A DNA stretch of 64,000 nt from Strigops habroptila (Eukaryota > Chordata > Aves > Psittaciformes > Psittacidae): contig NC_044290.2 of the NCBI RefSeq assembly GCF_004027225.2, forward strand, positions 5,844,906 to 5,908,905, written 5' to 3'. Below the pieces are notes generated by a model that had not been told where the DNA came from, did no database searches, and saw nothing but the letters and a program-made list of their open reading frames with translations. Shown here piece after piece: positions 57,201 through 64,000 of this stretch. Each line of letters opens with the position of its first letter. Within the stretch, counting starts at the first letter, position 1. The position numbers and the translations under genes were made by a program.

Positions 57201-60200
57201 GTCCCACCTCTGGGAGGGAAGGGCAGGCACCCCTAGGGAGAGCACAGCACCCGTGCTCTGGCCTGATATAACTGTGTGGTGTGAAGTTGAACAGGCTGCT
57301 GAGGTGCAGAGACCCCTCTTAGCCTTGCCCACCTTGAGATGGTAGGACTCTGCTTCCTTCTTGACTTACACAAGCGATGCCTGACCCTACCACCACCACT
57401 TCCCCTATAGCTCTCCTCCTTACATGAGACTGTACTGAGCGACAGACTCCAGTCTGGCTCCAGGCTGCTGCTTTGTCCTCGAGATCTGTTACCTCCAGGT
57501 TTGTGGTGAAATTCCTGCTTCGCTTCCCGCTCCATTTCCCATGGTTTTCTGTCTCTCTTGCAGGACTGCCACCCAAGGCCTGGCGACACCCTCGGTGTTC
57601 CCTGGGGCTGCTTTGCCAACCACTGTCACCTCTGCCCCCTTGATAGCTCCCGCAGGGCTGCCAGCCACTGCCCCTGCAGCCCCGCCAGCTCCTTTCCCAA
57701 GCAGCTGCCCTGCGGGCTCGGGAAGCCCTCTCTTCCAGCCAGCAGCATTCCAGCAGCAAGGCAGTCCCGTGAAAGCACCTGAGATTTCGTTGGCCAATGT
57801 CCACGTTCCCTTGGAATCCATCAAACCCAGTGAGTATTTTGGGATTTTCACCTTTCTGTGAACATTCCTGAAAAGCAAAGTTTCTTCCCAAAGCTTATGA
57901 AGTAGAGAGAAGGGTTGAGATGTCCCAGCTGAGCAGTCAGAGTGTCTCATGCTGCCACAGCTCATCTTCTGCACCATAAACCTGCATTCCCCTTCCCTCC
58001 CCGTGGCAGGCAGTGCCCTCCCAGTGACAGCCTACGACAAGAACGGCTTCCGGATCCTCTTGCACTTTGCCCGGGAATGCCCGCCGGGAAGGGCGGATGT
58101 GCTGGTGGTGGTGGTCTCCATGCTGAACACGGCACCGCTCCCCGTGAAGAACATCGTGCTCCAGGCTGCAGTGCCAAAGGTAGGGATGGGGCCAGACCCA
58201 CAGCGACCTGAAGGCTTTGGGAAGGCCTGGATGGGAACTTGGGAATTGGGGCAGCCTGGTTCTGCCTTTCTCTAGGCTGTGCTCTGCCTGTTCCCAGAAC
58301 ATAGAGGTGGTTGTCGGGGCGCACTGACTAGGATAAGTCAAGCAGTGCAGGCAGTGTTCTGTTTGAATTGCTATCCACGATCAATCCAGCTGCGTGTGTT
58401 CATGAAGGTGGCTCAGACAGACTCTGACATGGACAGAGCCACCCTTGAGGTCTTCAGGATCAGAGTTTTTAAGACATCCTAAATGTAACAGTATGTTCCA
58501 TTCTGCTCTTACTGCACCTGGATGATTTTGGATGGGCAGCTTTGTGCTTGAAAACCAGCCTGATCTCAGCTGTGATCTGCTGCTGTCAGGAAGGTGTTCA
58601 CATGAAAACCTGGCAACGGGCACGCACATGAAGGTGCTGTTGGTGTTCTGAGCAGTGCTTTTACGCTGGGCTGACTTGTCAGTACCTGCTCCAGTCATGT
58701 AGGAACATGTTCCTGTCATGTAGGGCTGGCTCATTTCCTCACCCTCACATATGGATTGATCCTCTCCAGTTTAGATGTGTGCTGTTACCTCCCCAGCCTG
58801 TGCAAGGATCTCTCATTGTCCCCAGGGCAGGAGATAACCCCTGAGGTTCCCCTTTCTCTTTCCCTTGCAGTCCATGAAGGTGAAGCTCCAGCCCCCCTCT
58901 GGCACAGAGCTGTCTCCCTTCAATCCCATCCAGCCGCCTGCTGCCATCACCCAAGTCATGCTCCTGGCAAACCCTGCCAAGGTGAGAGGGGCAGCGGGGT
59001 TCATCCTGTCGGGTTCGGTGTAAGCTGCATTCTGAGGGGGTTGGACCAAACATCTGGGCAGATGCTGCTGTTTGTCCTGTCCCTGCCCCCCAGGGGTGGT
59101 TCCTGCATAACGCTGGTGCCTGAATTCAGGGCTGGAGGGAGGCTCTTCCCCAGCAGACTTTGTCAATGAGGAGAGGGATGAGAAGGACTTTTCTCTCAGC
59201 AGAAGGGCCACAGACACATGAGGCTCAGCTTGAAGGGGTGCAGTTGGGGCTGTACCTGCCCCCCTTTGTGCACTGGAAGTGTCTGGCTTTGGTGATAACG
59301 AGATTGATGTCAAAATCAGCTGGTGCTGTAGCTGTACTTTTGTTGTGTTGAGGCTGTAGCCTGATGGACCTGAACCAAGAGACCCATGTCAGATCACATC
59401 TGTTCCCTTGTTCTGTGGGGACGTCCCTGGGACCAGTGGAACAATGTGGATAACACTTCCTTCCCTTTCTGCTGATGGTGCTGGGAGCACTGAGCAGCTG
59501 CTTGTCCTTGCTGTGGTTACCCATTTAAGTAGCCCCCCCCATAAAGCCCAAAGCTGTGTGCTGGGGTACACACAGATGTGCTCATCTGGATGTTACTGCT
59601 TGAGAATTACAGCAAAAGGGTCCCTAAAGCATCAGCTGAAAGCTTTGAGGTCCAAAAGGCTAAATGTCAGAGGGGTTTGGTGGGAAGATGGACAACGCTG
59701 TGGGGTGCATGGTGATCCCCTCATTGAAGGACTGGCTCCACCTCCTGCTTGCTGCCTCACTCCGAGTTTTGCAGAGCAGGAACTGTTTGATCTTCCTCCA
59801 CATGATGGGGAGTTGAATTTGGGAAGCGTTGAGCTATTCCAGCAGCATTCCTCAGGCTCGCTGCACAGCAGCTGAGCAGTGGGGGCTGGCCACGTGCATG
59901 CACACAGGTCATTCCTGCTTCCCTCCTGCTGCTCCGTGCTAAGCAATAAAGCTTCTGTGCTATAAAAACTGGTTTGCTGAAGAGCTGAACCCCCCCGTGG
60001 CCTTCACCATGGCCCTGTGCCCCTGCTGGGTGCTGCAGAACCCTGATGCTCCGTGTCCAGCTGTAGCAGTGTGGTGTTTGGGAGCCACTGGGGCTGTTCT
60101 CACCTTGCTCTTGGCTTTTGTCTCATCTGCAGGAGAAAGTGAGGCTGAGATACAGACTGACCTTCACGCTGGGAGAGCAGCCCAGCACAGAGGTGGGCGA

Positions 60201-60243
60201 AGTGGATCAGTTTCCCCCCGTAGAGCAATGGGGGAATCTATGA
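42200..60243 (+). CDS. GGA3: GGA3, Golgi-localised gamma-ear-containing ARF-binding protein 3
   Basis: Monomeric clathrin adaptor at the trans-Golgi network and endosomes. It sorts cargo with acidic-dileucine DxxLL signals (mannose-6-phosphate receptors, sortilin) and ubiquitinated cargo; the mammalian protein promotes lysosomal turnover of BACE1. Coding exons: 42200-42239, 47334-47418, 48134-48209, 48697-48795, 49579-49702, 50825-50928, 51460-51540, 52622-52759, 53775-53856, 54330-54446, 55395-55643, 56256-56323, 56718-57040, 57564-57829, 58010-58179, 58871-58981, 60133-60243. These sum to 2244 nt and 747 aa (human 723). Domains: VHS about 1-146, GAT about 165-300, proline-rich hinge about 300-617, gamma-ear (GAE) about 618-747. 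The hinge keeps the clathrin-box-like LIDLAGLD and the internal acidic dileucine DEELLCL that autoinhibits VHS binding. It is longer and more divergent than human; VHS, GAT and GAE are near-identical. Every junction keeps frame. Confidence 0.97.
43500..43590 (-). mobile_element. Probable old CR1 internal remnant
   Basis: The stretch tgctcctcctctgaactccc and agtttgtcaatatctc resembles the reverse complement of an internal CR1 segment. Very degraded; GGA3 intron 1. Recognised from family memory only. Confidence 0.35.
43954..43995 (+). repeat. 15-bp tandem repeat, about 2.8 copies
   Basis: Unit gtgatttgtgctggt at 43954 and 43969, then a degraded third copy from 43984. GGA3 intron 1. Confidence 0.85.
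47334..47418 (+). CDS. GGA3: GGA3 coding exon 2
   Basis: Residues 14-41 plus two bases of G42: KATNPSNRQEDWEYIIGFCD and QINKELE. First VHS helices. Acceptor ccaaag; donor gtgggt. Confidence 0.95.
47640..47668. repeat. 11-bp inverted repeat
   Basis: Arms ctaatatcagc and gctgatattag are perfect reverse complements around a 7-base centre (agctgca). GGA3 intron 2. Confidence 0.9.
48134..48209 (+). CDS. GGA3: GGA3 coding exon 3
   Basis: Residues 42-67: PQIAVRLLAHKIQSPQEWEA through ALT. Acceptor tttcag; donor gtaggt. Confidence 0.95.
48697..48795 (+). CDS. GGA3: GGA3 coding exon 4 (33-residue VHS cassette)
   Basis: Residues 68-100: VLEACMKNCGRRFHNEVGKF through VVSPK. 99 nt, phase 0 at both ends, so it can be skipped without a frameshift. 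It forms part of the DxxLL-binding face. Donor gttagt. Confidence 0.96.
49579..49702 (+). CDS. GGA3: GGA3 coding exon 5
   Basis: Residues 101-141 plus one base of 142: YLGDRVSEKVKSKVIELLYS through AYYMLKRQ. Last VHS helices. Acceptor gtttag; donor gtagga. Confidence 0.96.
50062..50213 (+). mobile_element. CR1 LINE 3' fragment
   Basis: Starts atgctccatccctggcagtg and ends cccaaaccactctgtgattc. GGA3 intron 5. Confidence 0.92.
50825..50928 (+). CDS. GGA3: GGA3 coding exon 6
   Basis: Residues 142-176: GIVMFDPVIPADRTLIPSPP, then NPVFDDEEKSK. VHS-GAT linker. Where human has QSDPPIPV this bird has MFDPVIPA. Confidence 0.96.
51460..51540 (+). CDS. GGA3: GGA3 coding exon 7
   Basis: Residues 177-203: LLAKLLKSKNPDDLQEANKL through MVKE. 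N-terminal hook of the GAT domain that contacts ARF-GTP. Donor gtaaga. Confidence 0.96.
52408..52441. repeat. Perfect 15-bp hairpin with a 4-base loop
   Basis: Arms 52408-52422 (tttgatgtatcatca) and 52427-52441 (tgatgatacatcaaa) are exact reverse complements with loop tctt. GGA3 intron 7, about 180 bp upstream of exon 8. Confidence 0.95.
52622..52759 (+). CDS. GGA3: GGA3 coding exon 8
   Basis: Residues 204-249: DEARIQKVTKRMHTLEEVNN through EADRELMK. GAT coiled region. Acceptor ctgaag; donor gtgggt. Confidence 0.96.
53609..53658 (+). repeat. 25-bp two-copy tandem duplication
   Basis: tgtccagctacactggcacc and tgtccagctacacttgcacc, each followed by ttca, in tandem. GGA3 intron 8, about 120 bp upstream of exon 9. 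Confidence 0.85.
53775..53856 (+). CDS. GGA3: GGA3 coding exon 9
   Basis: Residues 250-276 plus one base of 277: ELCERCETKRRTLFKLASET then EDNDSSL. Start of the GAT three-helix bundle that binds ubiquitin and Rabaptin-5. Acceptor ttgtag; donor gtgagc. Confidence 0.96.
54330..54446 (+). CDS. GGA3: GGA3 coding exon 10
   Basis: Residues 277-315 plus one base of 316: GDILQASDNLSRVINSYKKI, then EGQVLNGEVDLPGMSVVE. End of GAT and start of the hinge. The human segment here reads ATLTLPDSE, so this boundary has diverged. Donor gtgagt. Confidence 0.95.
55395..55643 (+). CDS. GGA3: GGA3 coding exon 11 (hinge)
   Basis: Residues 316-398 plus one base of 399. Contains NLNTLIDLAGLDVT (clathrin-box-like), a proline-rich run including IPILPPPPQASAP, a serine-rich stretch, and LLDEELLCL, the internal acidic dileucine. 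Acceptor ctgcag; donor gtaaga. Confidence 0.95.
56256..56323 (+). CDS. GGA3: GGA3 coding exon 12 (hinge)
   Basis: Residues 399-421: GLNDPAPAAVKETSENNQWS then MFE. Human equivalent is GLADPAPNVPPKESAGNSQW. Acceptor ttcag; donor gtagga. Confidence 0.94.
56718..57040 (+). CDS. GGA3: GGA3 coding exon 13 (hinge)
   Basis: Residues 422-528 plus two bases of 529: NDHLDLDFFNPKM, a long Pro/Ala/Ser-rich variable stretch, and MDALGQLLEEAK, which is conserved. The largest exon and least similar to human apart from its ends. Acceptor tttcag; donor gtaacc. Confidence 0.93.
57564..57829 (+). CDS. GGA3: GGA3 coding exon 14 (hinge)
   Basis: Residues 529-617 plus one base of 618. Pro/Ala-rich, then GSGSPLFQPAAFQQQGSP and ISLANVHVPLESIKP, which match the human end of the hinge. 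Acceptor ttgcag; donor gtgagt. Confidence 0.95.
58010..58179 (+). CDS. GGA3: GGA3 coding exon 15 (GAE domain)
   Basis: Residues 618-674: SALPVTAYDKNGFRILLHFA, ECPPGRADVLVVVVSMLN and LQAAVPK. First strands of the gamma-ear immunoglobulin-like fold. Acceptor ggcag; donor gtaggg. Confidence 0.97.
58871..58981 (+). CDS. GGA3: GGA3 coding exon 16 (GAE domain)
   Basis: Residues 675-711: SMKVKLQPPSGTELSPFNPI, then AAITQVMLLANPAK. Includes the accessory-protein binding face of the ear. Phase 0 at both ends. Donor gtgaga. Confidence 0.97.
59780..59950 (+). other. GGA3: Candidate alternative 3'-terminal exon of GGA3 in intron 16
   Basis: After a pyrimidine-rich stretch there are three closely spaced AGs (ending at 59774, 59776 and 59779). 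The last two would join in frame to phase-0 exon 16 and add ELFDLPPHDGELNLGS and then VELFQQHSSGSLHSS before a TGA at 59873-59875. A canonical AATAAA lies at 59945-59950. Use of this exon would replace the last 36 GAE residues (the final strands) with a 31- or 32-residue tail. The best-looking acceptor by sequence (ttttgcag, ending at 59774) would instead be out of frame and end quickly. Wholly inferred; conservation is unknown. Confidence 0.3.
60133..60243 (+). CDS. GGA3: GGA3 coding exon 17 and stop
   Basis: Residues 712-747: EKVRLRYRLTFTLGEQPSTE and the C-terminal VDQFPPVEQWGNL, then TGA. Acceptor ctgcag. Confidence 0.97.
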   Translation, partial: EKVRLRYRLTFTLGEQPSTEVGEVDQFPPVEQWGNL

Positions 60244-61419
60244 CCTCGGGCCGCTGCCAGAGACTGTGTGACAGGACGAGGAGGGGCTCCCGCAGGACTG
60301 GGATGGCCGTGGCGTGGCGAGGGGCACACGTGCTGTCCACTGGTGATGTTCAGCTTTGGTTACATGTCCTGCCCACTCTGCTTGTAGCTTTAGTCCAGAA
60401 TGTTTTGCCCCACGTTAAAGGGGTCCTGGAACATTTATGCCAAGCATGGACTGAGGTGGCAGCCGGTACCAGGCGGTGCTGCCTGCTTTCATCTTGACCT
60501 CGGGGTGGATCTGGTTCTACCTTCCACTCTGTTAAACTTGAAGCTATTGTATTTTGAGGGGAGACCTGTCAGCAGAAGGGATTTAGTCGGCTCGTTCCTG
60601 TGCTGCTGTCCAGAGATACCACAGCCTGGCGGGGTGATGATGCCACCAGGAGCTTCCTCAGTGCAGAGCCCTCACACACGCCCTCCCTTGGGCTCTCCCC
60701 TCCTCAGTGCCACACGGACCCGCTGCGCACGGCGAGCAATAAGGCTGGATCCAGGAGGGAATGCTGATTTTTCACACTGAAATGGCACTTAAATCCCTTC
60801 CTCCCCCTCTGCTGCTTCATTCCCAATGGCCAACGTAAGCAGCCCCTCGCTCTGTGCTGTGTGATGCTGCTCTGTCTTTAGTGGGTCTGTATTTGACACT
60901 ACTGCCTCCCTTCTGTATCCGCTCGGGGAGCTGAGGTTTGGATGCAGGTGGTTACACTGGTTATTTTTCTGCCTTCATCGCATTCCCTAATGTGGGAAAA
61001 GAGGAAATGTGTCGTGAGGAGGTAAACAGGGCTGGGATGGAGGGCTCGGTGGTGGTGGAGGACAGCACCCAGCGTGCAGGAATGGCTTTACAATCACTGA
61101 TCAGGTGCAGCGACTGAACCCAGGGATGAGGAGAGGTGCCTCTCGCGTCCCCTCGTGCGGGCAGTATTATTATTGTAGTTGAATACTGTGTTTTATTGAG
61201 CTGAGTACAATGACATACAAGATGTAAATAATAGAGCTATAGGATATTTAAATAGGAACAAGCAGGCAATGAATGGAAAGAAGCTCCTCTAGGCTGGAGG
61301 TGCATGTGTGGGGTTTGATGCCCCGTTAATGTATTAAGTAAAAGTGGCCAAGTGCAATTGTCTCTGCAAGGGGGGAAGCAGTTTGGCTGGACACTGGAGG
61401 TGTGTGCTAACAGGGGGAG

Positions 61420-61517
61420 AATCATAGAATCATGGAATGGATTTGGGTTGGAAGGGACCTTAAAGTTCATCCAGTTCCAACCCTCTGCCACGGGCAGGGA
61501 CACCTTCCACTAGAGCA
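61420..61517 (-). mobile_element. CR1 LINE 3' fragment in the GGA3 3' UTR
   Basis: Reverse complement of the CR1 3' terminus, from aatcatagaatcatggaatg to caccttccactagagcaag. Inserted antisense within the GGA3 3' UTR. Confidence 0.93.
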
Positions 61518-62482
61518 AGAAAAGCCAACCCTTCCTGCTGCAGAAATGAGATTAAAGTCACAAAGACGTGGTTCCAGCAGCCCCTTCCTCCTCCATTTCC
61601 AATCTCAAGCAGTGCCTCAGTGAGCATTGAGACTGGTTTAGATTAATGGGGTTCTTCACGTGCATTGCCCACAGCACAGGTAGGGCAGGTCCTTGCACAC
61701 TGCTCGGTGCCACCAGGCAGCAGCTCTTACCAGAGCAGAGCGGGAGCTGTCAGCTGGAGCACTGGGAGAACCCACACAAGGAGGAGAGCCCTGCCTGAGG
61801 TAGGAGAACTGTGGAGGAGAAGGTGCTGCTGAATTCATGGTGGCTGTAAAACCCATTGCTGCAAGTGCAGCTCTGAGTTCCATGCAGCTGCCTTTACTGT
61901 GTTGTAAAGTAAAATCACTGGAGGGGAAAAGCTCAGCAGATTCAAAGGCCTGAGAACCTGCTCAGGGGAGGCACCAGTTGTAGAGACCCCTGAAGGTGGA
62001 CTCAAAGCTCGGCCAAGGACCTTGTGTAAATGCCTGGTCTGAAGCTCATGAAGCTCCCTGGGGGCATATGAGAGAGGCGGGTGCGCTGCTGGGTCCCTAA
62101 AGAGCAGTTTTAACCTGACAGCCAAGGCCAGGGGAAAAGGAGAGAATTCTTTCCGATGCTGCAGGTGGTGCTCAGGAGGTGGCAGCGTGTCCTGAGGCAG
62201 CAGGTTTCACTGCTGGGAGTGCGTGAGGCTCGCTGTGGCTTTGGGGAGGTCAGAGGAGCACAAGTGCTCTCTGCAGCCTGGCTGTGTCCTGTGTTAGCGC
62301 TGCCCGCGCTGTGCAGCCGCACAGAGAGAGGCTTCCGGAGGCCTGCAGCCTGCAAATGCCTCGTTAGAAGCTTTGGAAATGAAAACTCGGAGTGTTCCTT
62401 GTCTGTAGGGTGAGGTTCCTGCTCGCCCCCAACAGCTGTAACTGTACATACGTCTCAGATGCATTCGATCTGCTGCATGTGA

Positions 62483-62488
62483 AATAAA
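62483..62488 (+). terminator. GGA3: GGA3 poly(A) signal AATAAA
   Basis: Canonical hexamer followed by T- and GT-rich sequence (tttccctactttgctctc). About 370 bases from the opposing NUP85 signal. Confidence 0.7.
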
Positions 62489-62854
62489 CTGATTTCCCTA
62501 CTTTGCTCTCTGGGTCGCCCTTACTCGTGTGAGTGCTGCTGCGGTCGGTGCTGCTCCTGGGAAGGCTGAAACTCAACCCATTGCCTCAAGAGCATCCAAA
62601 CTAAGGGAAAATGGAGAAGCTGGTGTTTTCTAAACCTCTCATGGCTTAAAAGGTGGGTTTAGTGTCAGCTCTGGGTACTGGAGGCAAAGCAACTGGGGAA
62701 GCCAAGGTAACCCTGCCTTTGGTGACGGGGTTGACTCCACTGGGGAGGGCGGGCAGCTGGACCAAGCAACCTCAGCCTTTTGATGCAGCTCCCTCTGAAA
62801 AGTTACATTTATGGCAGCCAAGAGCAAATCCCCAGCTATATGCAAAACAAGACA

Positions 62855-62860
62855 TTTATT
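62855..62860 (-). terminator. NUP85: NUP85 poly(A) signal (minus strand)
   Basis: Reads AATAAA on the minus strand, about 70 bases past the NUP85 stop, giving a very short 3' UTR. Confidence 0.75.
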
Positions 62861-62927
62861 CTTAGAAAAGCACTCGGGTTATGTACAGTGAGCCACAGAG
62901 GAAGAGTAAAATCACATCCTGCTGCCT

Positions 62928-63029
62928 TCAGGACCCTTCCAGCGTGCCTTCCTTGACGATGACTCGTGCCAGGTTCCGGGCAAGAGCAAGTCTCAGCATT
63001 TCCACTTTCATCGTCTCGACGTTGTCATC
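62928..63029 (-). CDS. NUP85: NUP85 last coding exon and stop
   Basis: 33 codons plus [23 protein letters not shown] then [13 protein letters not shown]. Acceptor ttccag. Confidence 0.95.
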   Translation of the reverse strand, partial: DDNVETMKVEMLRLALARNLARVIVKEGTLEGS

Positions 63030-63673
63030 CTGGAAGTGAGCAGAGCTGGGGTTAGGCTGCTGCACACAGCCATGAGCTGGAGACAGGCTCCCCCTGCATC
63101 TGGGTAAGAAAGGATGTTCAGAGGGAGAGCACGTGAGTATCTACCTGATACAGGGACCTCCCCAGAAGAGGAAAAGCTGCGTTTCCTACTTTCTAGATCC
63201 CACAGGCAGCATTACAAAGCCTTTTCCTGGCAGCTGCATGTGCAGCAAATGCTCCCTGTGCTGCGCCTGGAACCTTCCACAGCTGAAACTGTTGAGTGGC
63301 AGCATCTCCACTTCGTACTGCCTATGAAATGAGCGCTTACTTGCTTTGGAAAAGCATCCCGGTCCAATCCTGCCCAGCAGAACAGTGCGGAGCAGAAGCG
63401 CCCCAGCACTGGGGTTGTGTCTGTGGAAATCTCTTCATGGTGCCTCATTTGACTGGCCTTTAAAAGTCCCACCACACCAGCCCCTGTAACTCGGGGTCTC
63501 CCCTTTCTGCCCTCACACAGGAATATGAATGCAGGGTTTGCTTTCCCACTGATCCGTTATCCTGCTCTCCTCAGAGCAGGAGCTACCTGGAATTTCTGCT
63601 TCTCCGACTTCCCTGCTGTCAGGTCTTCCAGGCACCGCATCAGCTCATAAGTCTGCTCCGCTGAAAATATGAC
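62928..63673 (-). CDS. NUP85: NUP85, nucleoporin of the Y-complex (last two coding exons, partial)
   Basis: Scaffold nucleoporin of the Nup107-160 Y-complex. It pairs with SEH1 at the short arm of the Y and is also needed at kinetochores. Minus-strand segments: 63673-63587 (29 codons) and 63029-62928 (33 codons and TGA). They encode [20 protein letters not shown] then GKSEKQKFQ, followed by [20 protein letters not shown] and the C-terminus EGTLEGS. Human NUP85 has the same [17 protein letters not shown] block and ends EGSLEGS. The acidic linker between the two blocks is shorter or altered relative to human. The rest of the gene lies beyond the right edge. Confidence 0.94.
63587..63673 (-). 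CDS. NUP85: NUP85 penultimate coding exon
   Basis: 29 codons, phase 0 at both ends: alpha-helical C-terminal tail piece with [15 protein letters not shown]. Acceptor cccacag; donor gtagct. Confidence 0.93.
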
Positions 63674-64000
63674 CTGTGGGAATGGGAATATTTGCTTAAA
63701 GTGATGGAGTTTGAGGACATCACACAGTGAGAACTGAGCTGGGAGGAAGAGGAAGCTTCCACACTCCTTCGGATCCATCCTGACCCTTTAAACCAGGATA
63801 ATTCAGGCTGGAAGTGACTTTGGGAGGTCTCCAGTGCCACCTCCCGTGCAGAGCAGGGTCCGCTTTGAGGCCAGAGCGGGTGCTCTGGCCTTTACCCATC
63901 ATGGGTCTGCAACTGCTCAACTGTCATTTTCTTGATGGATCTTGAAGGAAAAATAGGGAGTAGAAGAAGGAAGCTCTGAACAACCTTCAAGCCAAGCACC
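63674..64000 (-). other. NUP85: NUP85 intron, incomplete at window edge
   Basis: No further NUP85 exon recognised. Most of it is a CR1 remnant (about 63790-63955). Confidence 0.7.
63790..63955 (-). mobile_element. Diverged CR1 LINE fragment
   Basis: Contains ggctggaagtgactttggga and gagcagggtccgctttgagg, degraded versions of a CR1 3' end in reverse orientation. NUP85 intron; right boundary vague. Confidence 0.7.

Larger units (their letters stand above)
60244..62505 (+). other. GGA3: GGA3 3' UTR
   Basis: About 2.26 kb between the stop and the poly(A) signal at 62483. Contains an inverted CR1 fragment (61420-61517). AATAAA is absent elsewhere in the stretch as far as I could see, so this end is the simplest reading. 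Confidence 0.65.

Noticed and set aside
58982-59022. Read-through of GGA3 exon 16 into intron 16 as an isoform end
   Set aside because: It would add only a short tail (VRGAAGFILSGSV) before a stop and would rely on the same AATAAA at 59945; the spliced alternative exon is the more interesting reading, though simple intron retention cannot be excluded.
59997-60497. 166-codon plus-strand open frame at the GGA3 3' end
   Set aside because: Runs over GGA3 exon 17 in the wrong frame, so it is a shadow.

Overview
This is a gene-dense piece of a bird genome. All the recognisable proteins are vertebrate, the genes have GT-AG introns, and at least seven fragments of CR1 LINEs of the avian type are scattered through introns, intergenic DNA and one 3' UTR. 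The species cannot be fixed from the sequence. No prokaryotic, CRISPR, viral or tRNA features were found.

Six protein-coding genes lie in the order GRB2(+), SLC25A19(+), MIF4GD(+), MRPS7(-), GGA3(+), NUP85(-). This is the gene order and relative orientation of human 17q25.1, read in reverse. Positions 1-21.2 kb hold GRB2 without its first coding exon: a long intron, four coding exons and a 2.1 kb 3' UTR. 22.4-29 kb holds complete SLC25A19 (6 coding exons, 322 aa) behind a CpG island. 32.0-38.4 kb holds complete MIF4GD (5 coding exons, 222 aa), also behind a CpG island. 38.5-42.1 kb holds complete MRPS7 on the minus strand (5 exons, 233 aa). 42.2-62.5 kb holds complete GGA3 (17 exons, 747 aa). 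62.8-63.7 kb holds the last two exons of NUP85. All junctions were set by hand: frames join exactly across every intron, and the lengths match the mammalian orthologues closely.

The genes are housekeeping and are not one pathway: receptor-tyrosine-kinase adaptor (GRB2), mitochondrial thiamine pyrophosphate carrier (SLC25A19), histone-mRNA translation cofactor (MIF4GD/SLIP1), mitoribosomal protein uS7m (MRPS7), TGN-endosome clathrin adaptor (GGA3) and nuclear pore Y-complex subunit (NUP85). Their transcription is architecturally linked. MRPS7 and GGA3 share a 116-bp head-to-head promoter, while MIF4GD/MRPS7 and GGA3/NUP85 converge tail-to-tail within a few hundred bases.

Points most worth a second look: a possible alternative 3'-terminal exon in GGA3 intron 16 (in-frame acceptors, a 31-32-residue acidic tail, stop, then AATAAA); loss of the aspartate at the reported human caspase site D313 of GGA3; frame-preserving exons matching the Grb3-3 and short-GGA3 isoforms; a perfect 15-bp hairpin in GGA3 intron 7; and a GC-rich 21-bp minisatellite beside the MIF4GD first exon. 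No wholly new biological system was seen.
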